Source of the DNA: Prescottella agglutinans
GTDB lineage: Bacteria > Actinomycetota > Actinomycetes > Mycobacteriales > Mycobacteriaceae
Assembly (NCBI RefSeq): GCF_004011865.1
Contig: NZ_RKLP01000006.1
Coordinates: forward strand, 62,001-126,000
Direction: 5' to 3'
Length of the DNA: 64,000 nucleotides
Below the pieces are notes generated by a model. The model had not been told where the DNA came from and made no database searches. It saw nothing but the letters and a program-made list of their open reading frames with translations. A program made the translations under genes and the position numbers. Of the stretch, positions 44,269 through 52,749 are shown piece after piece. Numbering within the stretch: position 1 is the first letter of the stretch; every line of letters begins with the position of its first letter.

Positions 44269-44907
44269 GTGACAAATGGGAATGTGGACACTGATGTACT
44301 CCGCGAGGTCCCTGGCCCGCGCGACAATGAGCTCATCGCACGGTCGCTGACCGATCCTGACGCCTTCGCTGGGATCTTCGATCGTCACTTCGGCACGATT
44401 CATCGGTACCTTGCTCGTCGGGCGGGGAACGATGCGGCGGATGATCTCGCCTCGGACGTGTTCGTGGTCGCGTTCGGTCGTCGGGCCGGTTTCGACCTGG
44501 CCTACGAGCACGCGCTGCCCTGGCTGTACGGAATTGCGGGCAACCTCCTGAACTCGAACCGTCGCCGCCTGGGCCGGGACGTCGCACTGCTCGCTCGCCA
44601 TCCCAGGCCCGACAGCACGTTGCCGTTCGAGGACCGGGTCGACGCTTCGATCGACGCCCGCCGTGAGGTCCGTGCACTCGAGCGCCGGCTGCGGCGCCTC
44701 TCGCAGGCGGACCTCGACACACTGCTGCTGTACGCGTGGGAAGACCTCAGCTATCCGGAGATCGCCGAGGCGTTGCAGATTCCTACCGGAACCGTGCGTT
44801 CTCGCTTGAACCGGCTCCGCCGCAAGCTGCGTGAACCGGAACCCGATGAACTCACAAGAACAGGGCGACAGCAGGCCGAGCCGGGGCAAGGAGATGGACA
44901 TGGGTGA
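44269..44907 (+). CDS. ECF-type RNA polymerase sigma factor
   Basis: A 212-residue sigma-70 family factor. Region 2: LTDPDAFAGIFDRHFGTIHR, then YLARRAGNDAADDLASDVFV (about 23-63). Region 4: LSQADLDTLLLYAWEDLSYP and EIAEALQIPTGTVRSRLNRL (about 145-185). The DPDAFAGIFDRH start is common in actinobacterial ECF factors paired with a membrane protein of the CU044_5270 type. GTG at 44269 has GGAAG eight bases upstream. It overlaps the next gene by eight bases, so the two products are coupled; the partner is likely to be part of its control. Confidence 0.9.
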   Translation: MTNGNVDTDVLREVPGPRDNELIARSLTDPDAFAGIFDRHFGTIHRYLARRAGNDAADDLASDVFVVAFGRRAGFDLAYEHALPWLYGIAGNLLNSNRRRLGRDVALLARHPRPDSTLPFEDRVDASIDARREVRALERRLRRLSQADLDTLLLYAWEDLSYPEIAEALQIPTGTVRSRLNRLRRKLREPEPDELTRTGRQQAEPGQGDGHG

Positions 44908-45823
44908 CTTCACGGAGATCCGTAGTCGGCGACCTGAGCCGGAGCCCCCCAGCGACGAGGTACTCCTCCGCGCGAGACGAAATCTGATGCGCACCATGGA
45001 AATCGATGATTCCACGAGGCAGTCCGACTCCGAGGACACCGGGTCACCGGCTACGGTCGTCACACTCGGCAGGTTCCGTCGCCGGCCGGGGCGGGTGACG
45101 GCGGTGATCAGTGCTGCCTGTGTCGCCGTCTCGGTGCTCGTCTTCGCCGCAAGTTACGACAAAATGGGTGTACCCGAACAGAGCCAGGTCGTCACGGTGG
45201 GCGCGGCATTCACTCTGGAGCAAACGGCGACCTTGGTCGCGGCGACGACCGAGCCGATCGCGACCGGACCGATCCGGCACCTGCAGTTCGCCAATCTGAC
45301 CGATGCGGGTCACCCGACGTACGACACCTTCGTGCGCCCGGACGGAACCGCACTCGTCGGCAGGGTCGGGGAGGGCCTTCACGAGACGTCCGGATACTTG
45401 ACGAGTGCGCAGTTGGCCGACCTGCCGGTCGACCCCGACCAGCTGCGGTCGCAGATGCTGACCTTGTCGCACCAGCTGGGACTCGGTTACGCCGACGAAG
45501 CCCCTGACCGGGCACTGTATCGGCTGGCGACCAAGCTGCTACCGGACCCCGCAGTCACCCCCGACGTCAAGTCCGGGATCTATCGAGTCCTCGCCGGGCT
45601 CGACCTCGAGGCGATCCGGGCACGGGACCTCGGCATCGGCACGGATCGGACCGGGCGGCCCGGCTATGTCCTCGAGTTCACCTTCGAGGAGGGCTACGTC
45701 GACCGGATGGTGATCGACACCGGGACCGGAGCGCTGATCAGTGTCGAGACGCTGGACCGTGAGGGAAAGGTCTTCGGTGGCCAGGTCAACGTCTTTGCCG
45801 AGATGGTCGACCACATGCCGTAG
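44900..45823 (+). CDS. CU044_5270-like membrane protein, sigma-factor partner
   Basis: A 307-residue protein with an N-terminal cytoplasmic part (about 1-60, ending in Arg-rich GRFRRRPGR), one membrane helix (about 62-82, VTAVISAACVAVSVLVFAAS) and an extracytoplasmic beta-rich domain with the end GTGALISVETLDREGKVFGG. This layout matches the CU044_5270 type often encoded next to ECF sigma factors; an anti-sigma role is inferred, as no zinc-binding ZAS motif is seen. ATG at 44900 follows AAGGAG six bases upstream and overlaps the sigma stop; an in-frame GTG at 44831 is less likely. Confidence 0.8.
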   Translation: MGDFTEIRSRRPEPEPPSDEVLLRARRNLMRTMEIDDSTRQSDSEDTGSPATVVTLGRFRRRPGRVTAVISAACVAVSVLVFAASYDKMGVPEQSQVVTVGAAFTLEQTATLVAATTEPIATGPIRHLQFANLTDAGHPTYDTFVRPDGTALVGRVGEGLHETSGYLTSAQLADLPVDPDQLRSQMLTLSHQLGLGYADEAPDRALYRLATKLLPDPAVTPDVKSGIYRVLAGLDLEAIRARDLGIGTDRTGRPGYVLEFTFEEGYVDRMVIDTGTGALISVETLDREGKVFGGQVNVFAEMVDHMP

Positions 45824-46063
45824 GCGCATCCCGGAGGAGCGAGAGTGGTGCGGTCTCCGTCGCATCGAACGATCGATTACCGGGATGAAACATACAATTG
45901 ATTTAGGACCTTTCTTGAACAGCAGTGCAAGAAAGGCGATTCGGGGATTTTGGGCAATCCGTCGAAAGTTCTGCATTCATGGAGGCGGTGCCGGCTTCGG
46001 CGGTTCCCGTCGGATTCGAAGCTGTCCTCGGCACCCCGAAAAGCGCGAGCATCCCGAAATGTG
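45824..46063. other. Stretch without a gene, AT-richer than its surroundings
   Basis: About 240 bases after the sigma/partner pair. The part 45880-45980 (for example acatacaattgatttagg) is clearly richer in A/T than the rest of the window. No gene, known RNA motif or long dyad was identified. Confidence 0.4.
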
Positions 46064-46104
46064 CAACGCCTCGGCCGCCGTCGTAGACGACGGCCGAGGC
46101 GTTG
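46064..46104. terminator. Hairpin terminator after the NDMA-type alcohol dehydrogenase gene
   Basis: Long stem: caacgcctcggccg (46064-46077) pairs with its complement at 46091-46104, with an inner ccgtcg/cgacgg extension and a 3-base bulge. It lies 37 bases past the minus-strand dehydrogenase stop and between convergent genes. Confidence 0.75.
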
Positions 46105-46140
46105 TCGGGATCGGATTACGTGAGATGCCCGATCGGTGAT

Positions 46141-47268
46141 TTACCAGTCCGCTTCGGTGTAGCGGATGACGCCGCGGATGTTCTTGTTGTCGAGCATGTC
46201 CTGGTAGCCCTCGTTGACCTGCTCGAGCGAGTAGGTGTTGGTGACCATGTCCTCGAGGTTGAGCAGACCGGCGCGGTACAGGTTCAGCAGGTTCGGGATG
46301 TCCACGCGGGCGTTGAAGCCACCGAAGATGTTGCCCTTGAGTTCCTTCTGCAGCATCGCGAACGTGAACGCGTTGAGCTTGACGTCCATGTCGGCCATGT
46401 GACCCATGGCGGTGACGACGCAGCGACCGTTCTTGGCCGTGAGTGTGAGGGCGGGGTCGACGTACTCGCCCTTCATCTCGCCGACCGTGATGATCGTCTT
46501 CTGGCACATGCGACCCCAGGTGATCTCCATGATCGGGGCGATCGCCTCTTCCATCGACGGGAAGGTGTGCGTGGCACCGAACTTGAGCGCCTGTTCCCGC
46601 TTGAAGGGCGACGGGTCGATCGCGAACACGTGGCGCGCGCCCGACGCGACGGCGCCCTGCAGCGCGCTCATGCCGACGCCGCCGACACCGATGATCGCGA
46701 CCGAGTCACCCGGCTTGACCTCGGCGATGTTCGTCGCCGAGCCCCAACCGGTGGGGACGCCGCAGCCGACGAGGGCCGCGAGCTCGAACGGGATGTCCTT
46801 CTCGATCTTGACGGCCTGGGACTCGTGCACCGTCATGTAGGGCGAGAACGTGCCCAGCAGGCACATCGGGATCACGTTCTCCCCGCGGGCCTGGATGCGG
46901 TAGGTGCCGTCGGCGATGGCCTGACCGCTGAGCAGCCCCATGCCGAGGTCGCACACGTTGGAATGCCCCTCGGAACACGACGGGCAGCGCCCACAGGCCG
47001 GGATGAACGAGAGCACGACGTGGTCGCCGACCTCGAGCCCCGTCACCCCCTCGCCGACCTTGACGACCACACCGGCGCCCTCGTGGCCACCCATCGCGGG
47101 GTAGGACGCCATCGGCGTCGCACCGGTGACGATGTGGAGATCGGAGTGGCACATGCCGGCCGCTTCCATCCGGATCTGCACCTCGCCGGCGACCGGGTCA
47201 CCGAGTTCGATCTCCTCGACCGACCACTTCTCGTTGACGCCCCACAGCAACGCACCCTTGGTCTTCAT
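46141..47268 (-). CDS. NDMA-dependent (mycofactocin-linked) alcohol dehydrogenase
   Basis: A 375-residue zinc alcohol dehydrogenase. Catalytic zinc residues: Cys in AAGMCHSDLH, His-Glu in GGHEGAG and Cys in VGCGVPTGWGSA. The structural-zinc cluster CGRCPSCSEGHSNVC is complete. The Rossmann motif is GVGGVGMSA. The FKREQALKFGATHTFPS and ARVDIPNLLNLYRAGLLNLE blocks mark the group assayed with N,N-dimethyl-4-nitrosoaniline, in which tightly held NADH is re-oxidised by mycofactocin. ATG at 47268 follows GGGAGGGTGTTGCA. A KstR-like dyad lies 63 bases upstream. No mycofactocin maturation genes are in the window. Confidence 0.92.
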   Translation of the reverse strand: MKTKGALLWGVNEKWSVEEIELGDPVAGEVQIRMEAAGMCHSDLHIVTGATPMASYPAMGGHEGAGVVVKVGEGVTGLEVGDHVVLSFIPACGRCPSCSEGHSNVCDLGMGLLSGQAIADGTYRIQARGENVIPMCLLGTFSPYMTVHESQAVKIEKDIPFELAALVGCGVPTGWGSATNIAEVKPGDSVAIIGVGGVGMSALQGAVASGARHVFAIDPSPFKREQALKFGATHTFPSMEEAIAPIMEITWGRMCQKTIITVGEMKGEYVDPALTLTAKNGRCVVTAMGHMADMDVKLNAFTFAMLQKELKGNIFGGFNARVDIPNLLNLYRAGLLNLEDMVTNTYSLEQVNEGYQDMLDNKNIRGVIRYTEADW

Positions 47269-47330
47269 TGCAACACCCTCCCCATACGTGACTTGCGATG
47301 GCTGTGACCATAGCCACAGATCCTTCAAAT

Positions 47331-47344
47331 TGGAACACGTTCTA
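47331..47344. promoter_or_regulatory. KstR-like TetR operator tggaacacgttcta
   Basis: The 14-mer fits TnnAACnnGTTnnA exactly, the consensus of the cholesterol-catabolism repressor KstR and similar TetR proteins. It lies between the alcohol dehydrogenase and asnB genes, about 60 bases from each start. Other TetR regulators use close variants, so the regulator is not certain. Confidence 0.6.
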
Positions 47345-47402
47345 GATCGTTTTTACAAAACTACGTATTGCTGTGCAGGTAACCGAATTTGGGGGGCGTT
47401 AC

Positions 47403-49232
47403 ATGTGTGGAATCGCGGGCTGGGTGTCGTTCGACTCCGATCTGACCCGACAACAGAGTGTCATCGACGCGATGACCGACACAATGGCTTTGCGGGGTCC
47501 GGACGGAAGCGGCACATTCGTGCGCACTCACGTGGGGCTCGGGCATCGGCGGCTGGCAATTATCGATCCGCCCGGCGGAGCGCAACCGATGAGCGTGAGC
47601 ACCTCGGCTGGGGACGTCGGAATGGTCTACACGGGGGAGGCATACAACTACCTGGAACTGCGTGATCAGCTGCGGGCTCTGGGGCATTCGTTCCGGACCG
47701 ACAGCGACAGCGAGGTGGTGCTTCACGCATACCTGCAGTGGGGTGAGTGCGTCGTCGATCATCTCAACGGCATGTACGCCTTCGCGATCTGGGACCAGCG
47801 CGACGAGAAGCTGGTGATGATCCGGGACCGCATGGGCATCAAGCCGTTCTACTACTACCCGACACCGGACGGGGTCTTGTTCGGGTCGGAGCCGAAGGCG
47901 ATTCTCGCGAACCCGCTGGCACGCAAGGCCGTCGACCTCGACGGAGTTCGTGAGCTGTTCGCGATGACGAAGGCGCCGGGCAGGTCGGTATGGAAGGGCA
48001 TGCACGAGGTGGCGCCGGGCACTCTGATCCGGGTGGACCGCAATGGGATTCACGAACGCACCTACTGGCGCCTGGAGGCGGCCGAGCATACCGACGGCAG
48101 GGAGGAGTCCGTCCAGCGCGTGCGGGATCTGCTCACCGACACCGTGGACCGGCAGCTGATCTCGGATGTACCGAGCGGTGTACTTCTCTCGGGCGGCCTG
48201 GACTCCAGTGCCATCACGGGTCTGGCCGCGGCGAGTCTGGCGCGCAACGGCGAGCAACTGCGCACGTTCTCGGTGGACTTTCTCCATCAGGAGCAGAACT
48301 TCGTCCCCGACGAGGTACGCGGCACCCCCGACGCGCCCTACGCGCGAGACGTCGCGGCGTTGGTGGGGTCCGCACATCAGAACGTGATGCTGAATTCGGT
48401 CGACATGCTGGACCTTTCTGTGCGCCGTGCGGTGATCACCGCACGCGACATGCCCGGACTCGGCGACATGGATCTGTCCCTCTACCTGCTGTTCAAGGCG
48501 ATCCGCGAGCAGTCCACGGTGGCGCTGTCGGGAGAATCGGCCGACGAGGTGTTCGGCGGCTACCCCTGGTTCCACGCCGAGCGGGCGGTCAATGCGGACA
48601 CCTTCCCGTGGGCGGCCTTCACCGGCGACACCCCCTGGGACGCCCTGAATCCGGAGCTGCGCGAACCATTGGACATCGACAGCTACGTTGCTGACCAGTA
48701 CGCCGCGGCATGCGCGGAGGTCGAGCACCTGCCCGGTGAATCCGCGGCCGAATTCCGCATGCGCGAGGTCTGCTACCTGCACCTGACCCGGTTCGTGCGT
48801 ATTCTGCTGGACCGCAAGGATCGCCTCTCGATGGCGGCCGGCCTGGAGGTTCGGGTGCCGTTCTGCGATCATCGCCTCGTCGAGTACGTCTACAACACGC
48901 CGTGGCCGCTGAAGACCTTCGACGGACGTGAAAAGAGTCTGCTGCGGCACGCCACGAAACATGTTCTCCCGCAGTCGGTCGTCGATCGAGTGAAGAGCGG
49001 GTACCCCTTGACGCAGGACCCGGCGTATGCGACGAACCTGCAGCAGCTCGCGAAGGAGATCCTGTCCGAGACCAATTCGCCGGTGTTCGACCTGATCGAC
49101 CGGAATTGGCTGCAACAGCTGACAGCACAGGATCCGATGCGGATGGATCCCGTCACCCGGGCAGGCCTGGATCGCGCCGTCGACATCTACACCTGGTTGG
49201 ACCTGTACAGGCCGGGGCTGCAACTGGATTGA
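47403..49232 (+). CDS. asnB: Asparagine synthase, glutamine-hydrolysing
   Basis: A 609-residue amidotransferase. The N-terminal Ntn glutaminase needs Cys2, and the ATG at 47403 gives MCGIAGW, so this start is set by chemistry; GGGGGG lies just upstream. Further marks are HRRLAIID (about 50), YTGEAYN, the PP-loop SGGLDSSAITGL (about 263) of the synthetase domain, and GESADEVFGGYPW. It makes asparagine from aspartate, ATP and glutamine; the wall-amidating LtsA homologue is a relative, but this sequence is of the standard AsnB kind. It shares its promoter region with the divergent dehydrogenase. Confidence 0.93.
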   Translation: MCGIAGWVSFDSDLTRQQSVIDAMTDTMALRGPDGSGTFVRTHVGLGHRRLAIIDPPGGAQPMSVSTSAGDVGMVYTGEAYNYLELRDQLRALGHSFRTDSDSEVVLHAYLQWGECVVDHLNGMYAFAIWDQRDEKLVMIRDRMGIKPFYYYPTPDGVLFGSEPKAILANPLARKAVDLDGVRELFAMTKAPGRSVWKGMHEVAPGTLIRVDRNGIHERTYWRLEAAEHTDGREESVQRVRDLLTDTVDRQLISDVPSGVLLSGGLDSSAITGLAAASLARNGEQLRTFSVDFLHQEQNFVPDEVRGTPDAPYARDVAALVGSAHQNVMLNSVDMLDLSVRRAVITARDMPGLGDMDLSLYLLFKAIREQSTVALSGESADEVFGGYPWFHAERAVNADTFPWAAFTGDTPWDALNPELREPLDIDSYVADQYAAACAEVEHLPGESAAEFRMREVCYLHLTRFVRILLDRKDRLSMAAGLEVRVPFCDHRLVEYVYNTPWPLKTFDGREKSLLRHATKHVLPQSVVDRVKSGYPLTQDPAYATNLQQLAKEILSETNSPVFDLIDRNWLQQLTAQDPMRMDPVTRAGLDRAVDIYTWLDLYRPGLQLD

Positions 49233-49313
49233 GTGTGAACGACCGAGCTGGAGAGTCCGGCCCCAGCGAGGAGTGCTGGAACGTGCCCGTGTGCGGGCAT
49301 TTATGGTGAGCGG

Positions 49314-49709
49314 ATGTCGTGGTTCGTGTATGTGGTGCGGTTCTCCGATGGGCGTGACGCGACGATGGATCGTGCCGCTGTGGAGAAGGTCCTCGGCAAG
49401 TACCGGGTCCAGGGTGTTTTGGACTCCGAAGATGCGTGCCTGTTCTTCGAGTCGGGCTGCTGCACCGACGTTTCCGTCGGTCTCGCGGACGATGGGCGAT
49501 CGATTGCGTCGCTCGGCTTCGTGCGTCCCTCGGGCGATCAGGTATGGGACGTCATCCACGAGATTCTGCAGGCGACCGGGGCTGTTCTGATCGACCCGGA
49601 CGGAGAGATCGTGGTTGCATCGGCCGATGCGCTCGTCGGTCTTCCTGTCCCGTTCGATGAGTATCCGTACACGATCGCGGGTTCCGGCGACGAGATGCCG
49701 TGGCGATGA
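49314..49709 (+). CDS. Conserved hypothetical protein, possibly cytoplasmic
   Basis: A 131-residue soluble acidic protein, MSWFVYVVRFSDGRDATMDR, with no signal peptide or helix. Pattern: short alpha/beta chain with two adjacent Cys (SGCCTDVS, about 49-50) and an Asp/Glu-rich C terminus. No family recognised. It begins 81 bases after asnB and is followed by a terminator, so it may share the asnB transcript. Confidence 0.65.
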   Translation: MSWFVYVVRFSDGRDATMDRAAVEKVLGKYRVQGVLDSEDACLFFESGCCTDVSVGLADDGRSIASLGFVRPSGDQVWDVIHEILQATGAVLIDPDGEIVVASADALVGLPVPFDEYPYTIAGSGDEMPWR

Positions 49710-49772
49710 CGCTGGTCCGCGTCCTCGAGCGCGATTCGTCGGCTCCGAGGTTCGATCCGGTCGGATGCAGGT

Positions 49773-49802
49773 GGGGGCCCGGTCCGAGATCACCGGGCCC
49801 CC
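49773..49802 (+). terminator. Hairpin terminator
   Basis: Perfect 11-bp GC stem (49773-49783 with 49792-49802) around an 8-base loop, 63 bases past the hypothetical gene's stop. The 230 bases that follow up to 50033 hold no gene that I can support. Confidence 0.75.
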
Positions 49803-50033
49803 GTTCGTATGTCTGTCGGCTTACGCCCGAGTACGTCCACGCTCGCCCGGAGGTGACCGACTGATACGGGCGCACCGCTGTCATCGCCGCAGTTCGCGGC
49901 GGGGTTCCGCACACGCACCCGCTGATGCGTTGCCTTCGGTAGCCTTGAGGCGTCGCGAGATCGGCGACCGTCTTGTCCTCGGTGCAGGGGAAACATGTGA
50001 TCCCCGAGCAGATTTCGGACGAAAGGTATGCGC

Positions 50034-50777
50034 ATGAAGATCGTCGTAATCGGAGGAACCGGGCTGATCGGCTCGACGGTCGTCGCTCGACTGAATGGAC
50101 ATGGTCATCAAGCGGTTCCGGCCTCGCCGCGTACGGGGGTGAACACACTCACCGGTGAGGGAGTGGAGGAGGTGTTGCGCGGGGCGGACGTGGTGGTCGA
50201 TGTATCCAACTCGCCGTCGTTCGCCGACGACGATGTGATGAGCTTCTTCCGGAGGTCCACCACGACCCTGCTCGGCGCGGCTGCCGAGGCCGGCGTCGGT
50301 CACTACGTCGCCTTGTCGGTGGTCGGTTGCGATCGAATGCCCGAGTCCGGGTACATGCGGGCGAAGCTCGCGCAGGAGGAACTGATCACGGGCGCGAACC
50401 TGCCGTACTCGCTAGTGCACGCGACGCAGTTCTTCGAGTTCGCGGGTGGAATTGCCGACTCGGCGACATCGGACGGCAAGGTCCGGTTGTCCGATGCCGG
50501 TGTGCAGCCGGTGGCCGCCGAGGAGGTTGCGGCGGCCGTCGCAACGACTGCGGCCGGAGCGCCGGTGAACGGCACCGTCGAGGTCGCGGGCCCCGAGGTG
50601 TTCGGGATGGACCAGTGGATCGGCACGGTGCTGACGGCCCGCTCGGATCCGCGCGAGGTCGTCACCGATCCGCAGGCCCGGTACTTCGGGGCGGTGCTCG
50701 AGCGCGACAGTCTGCTGCCGGGAAGCGGCGCGCAGCTGGCGCAGATCCGGCTGTCGGAGTGGTTGGCCCGTCAGTGA
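50034..50777 (+). CDS. NAD(P)-binding atypical SDR (NmrA-like) protein
   Basis: A 247-residue Rossmann-fold protein starting MKIVVIGGTGLIGSTVVARL, the GGTGLIG dinucleotide motif of atypical SDRs. Further blocks are VVDVSNSPSF, GVGHYVALSVVG and LPYSLVHATQFFEF, common to NmrA/YwnB-like proteins that act as reductases or redox sensors. The classical Tyr-x-x-x-Lys is replaced by YMRAKLAQEE, where a Tyr and Lys are still present. ATG at 50034 is seven bases after GAAAGG, better placed than the ATG at 50028. Its 3' end overlaps the convergent LysR gene by seven bases. Confidence 0.85.
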   Translation: MKIVVIGGTGLIGSTVVARLNGHGHQAVPASPRTGVNTLTGEGVEEVLRGADVVVDVSNSPSFADDDVMSFFRRSTTTLLGAAAEAGVGHYVALSVVGCDRMPESGYMRAKLAQEELITGANLPYSLVHATQFFEFAGGIADSATSDGKVRLSDAGVQPVAAEEVAAAVATTAAGAPVNGTVEVAGPEVFGMDQWIGTVLTARSDPREVVTDPQARYFGAVLERDSLLPGSGAQLAQIRLSEWLARQ

Positions 50778-51667
50778 CGCGAATGCGCGGGCGTCGAACC
50801 GCTGCTCGCGCTCAGTTCGTCCAGGACCAGCCGCAGCGGCGACCATCGTTCGCGACCGCGGCGAATGACCGCGTAGGTTCGCATGATCACCTCGAGATCG
50901 TCGAGGCGCCCGACCTGCACCTCCGAGTGCTGACGGGCCCGCTCGAGGGGGAGTAGACCGACGCCGTGGCACGCGGCAATGAGGTCGTCGATGAGTTCGA
51001 GGCTGTCGATGTGGTGGGTGATCCGCGGAGTGAAGCCGGCCATGGAGGCGAGGATGCGCAGGACCTCTTCGTCGGCAGTGTTGCGCGAGTTGACGATCCA
51101 GTTGCTGTCTGCGTAGGAGGACAGCGGGCCGGGGCGCCGGTCCGCATGTATGCCGAGCCCCCATTCCATCGTCCAGAGCGCGGTCGCGGCGAAGTCGTTG
51201 CGAAGTGCCGCTGGGGCGAGGTTGTAGTCGTACGTGAGCGCGATGTCGACATCGTCGCGGGCAAGCAGTTCGAGAGCCTCGAACGGCTCCTGTTCGGCGA
51301 TCATGACGGTCACCGCCGACTCGGCCGTCGCGAGTCGAGCGATGGTCGGCAGCAGCGAGCGCCGAATGGCGGACGCGAAGCCCGCTACGCGCACCGTACC
51401 GGCCGGCGCCGCATCCACGTCGAGATCCACTATCGCGGCGTCGACCGCGGCCAAGATCGTCACCGCGTGCTCGGCGAGTCGCCGACCAGCCGGCGTCAGG
51501 CGCACCCGCCGGCCGTCGGGTTCTGTCAGCGGCGTGCCGATCTTTCGTGTCAGCGCCGCAATGTGTTGGGAGACCGATGAAGTGGTCATCCCGAGCTCGT
51601 CGGCGACCTCGCGCATCGAACCCCACCGGGACAGTTCGAGAAGGATGCGGAGTCGGTGCAGGTCCAT
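50771..51667 (-). CDS. LysR-family transcriptional regulator
   Basis: A 298-residue LTTR. The start MDLHRLRILLELSRWGSMRE and TTSSVSQHIAALTRKIGTPL give the winged helix-turn-helix; the effector domain covers about 90-290. The ATG at 51667 gives the canonical N terminus; an ATG at 51676 adds three residues but crowds the upstream dyad. Divergent from an EamA exporter, with a GTTCA-N7-TGAAC dyad between them, so it most likely controls that exporter and itself in response to a small molecule, perhaps an amino acid. Confidence 0.9.
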   Translation of the reverse strand: MDLHRLRILLELSRWGSMREVADELGMTTSSVSQHIAALTRKIGTPLTEPDGRRVRLTPAGRRLAEHAVTILAAVDAAIVDLDVDAAPAGTVRVAGFASAIRRSLLPTIARLATAESAVTVMIAEQEPFEALELLARDDVDIALTYDYNLAPAALRNDFAATALWTMEWGLGIHADRRPGPLSSYADSNWIVNSRNTADEEVLRILASMAGFTPRITHHIDSLELIDDLIAACHGVGLLPLERARQHSEVQVGRLDDLEVIMRTYAVIRRGRERWSPLRLVLDELSASSGSTPAHSRH

Positions 51668-51677
51668 ACACGTCATT

Positions 51678-51694
51678 GTTCAGGATTGTTGAAC
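51678..51694. promoter_or_regulatory. LysR-type dyad gttca-N7-tgaac
   Basis: Perfect 5-base inverted arms (51678-51682 and 51690-51694) in the 83-base gap between lysR and the EamA gene. The T-N11-A form inside it is the usual LysR site. Confidence 0.6.
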
Positions 51695-51750
51695 GATTAG
51701 TCCATATTCTTCGCGTGGAATTTGACGGATGAGTTCGCTTCACTGACCTG

Positions 51751-52602
51751 ATGACGACGATCGAGGCCCGCAGTGCAGCGCGGGCCGGAACCGGGATGGC
51801 GCTCTCTGCGATGCTCTGCGTGCAGCTGGGTCTCGCGGCCTCGGTGGCACTCATCGACCAGGTGGGTGTGGCCGGTGCCGCCTGGCTACGGCTTGCCTGG
51901 GCCGGTCTTCTCCTCGTCGCGATCGTTCGACCACGCCCAGCGCAGTTCACTGGCCGCGCCTTTCGTTCCGCGGCGGCCCTGGGCGTCGCGACTGCCGGCA
52001 TGACGATTCTGTTCATGGCCGCGGCGTCACGGATCCCTCTCGGTACCGCGAGTGCCTTGGAGTTTCTCGGACCCCTGGGAATCGCCGTGACCCGAACCCG
52101 CGGAGTCGGCCGGCTGTGGGCGCTGGTCGGCGGCGTCGGCATCGTGCTGCTGACACAACCCTGGAGCGGCGATGTCGATCCGGTGGGCGCGGGTTTCGCC
52201 CTCGGCGCTGCCGTCTGTTGGGCGGCATACATCCTGCTCACGCAGAAGGTCGGTGACGAGGTGGCCGGCCTTGCCGGCCTGTCCATCTCGATGCCGGTCG
52301 CCGGGCTCGTCACGACGCTGGTGGCGGGGCCGGACGTCGTCGCGTGCCTGACGCCGCAACTCCTGCTCCTGGGCCTCGGGCTCGCGGTGCTGGCCCCGGT
52401 GGTGCCCTATGCGCTGGAGTTGCTTGCGCTCCGCCGCCTCGACGCGGGGGCGTTCGGCACGCTGCTGAGCGTCGAGCCCGCGGTCGCGGCTCTCATCGGG
52501 CTCGTGGCGCTACGGCAGATCCCGAATCCCCTGGCTGTACTCGGTATCGGTTTCGTCGTGGCTGCGGGGATCGGCGCACAACGCGGCGGCGCGAGGACCT
52601 GA
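51751..52602 (+). CDS. EamA-family exporter (RhtA-like)
   Basis: A 283-residue permease with ten helices in two EamA halves. The first half carries VQLGLAASVALIDQVGVAGA and WLRLAWAGLLLVAIVRPR, the second CWAAYILLTQKVGDEVAGLA and the end LSVEPAVAALIGLVALRQIP, closest to the RhtA/YdcZ-type threonine/homoserine exporters. The linked lysR gene and dyad suggest substrate-induced export. Substrate not proven. Confidence 0.9.
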   Translation: MTTIEARSAARAGTGMALSAMLCVQLGLAASVALIDQVGVAGAAWLRLAWAGLLLVAIVRPRPAQFTGRAFRSAAALGVATAGMTILFMAAASRIPLGTASALEFLGPLGIAVTRTRGVGRLWALVGGVGIVLLTQPWSGDVDPVGAGFALGAAVCWAAYILLTQKVGDEVAGLAGLSISMPVAGLVTTLVAGPDVVACLTPQLLLLGLGLAVLAPVVPYALELLALRRLDAGAFGTLLSVEPAVAALIGLVALRQIPNPLAVLGIGFVVAAGIGAQRGGART

Positions 52603-52749
52603 CCACACGCCGGCCCGTGGCCGCCGTCGAAACGTCACCGGTCATGACTGTAGGTTCGGGGCCTACTTGTTGATCGGATGACTCAGGCGGGTGCAGGTGT
52701 GCACCTGGGTTCGGACCGCCCGGACGCCGTCGTGGCGATCGTAGCCGGC
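52603..52749. other. Short gene-free gap between convergent genes
   Basis: Contains the self-complementary stretch gcaggtgtgcacctg near 52690-52704, which may help end transcription. No gene. Confidence 0.35.
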
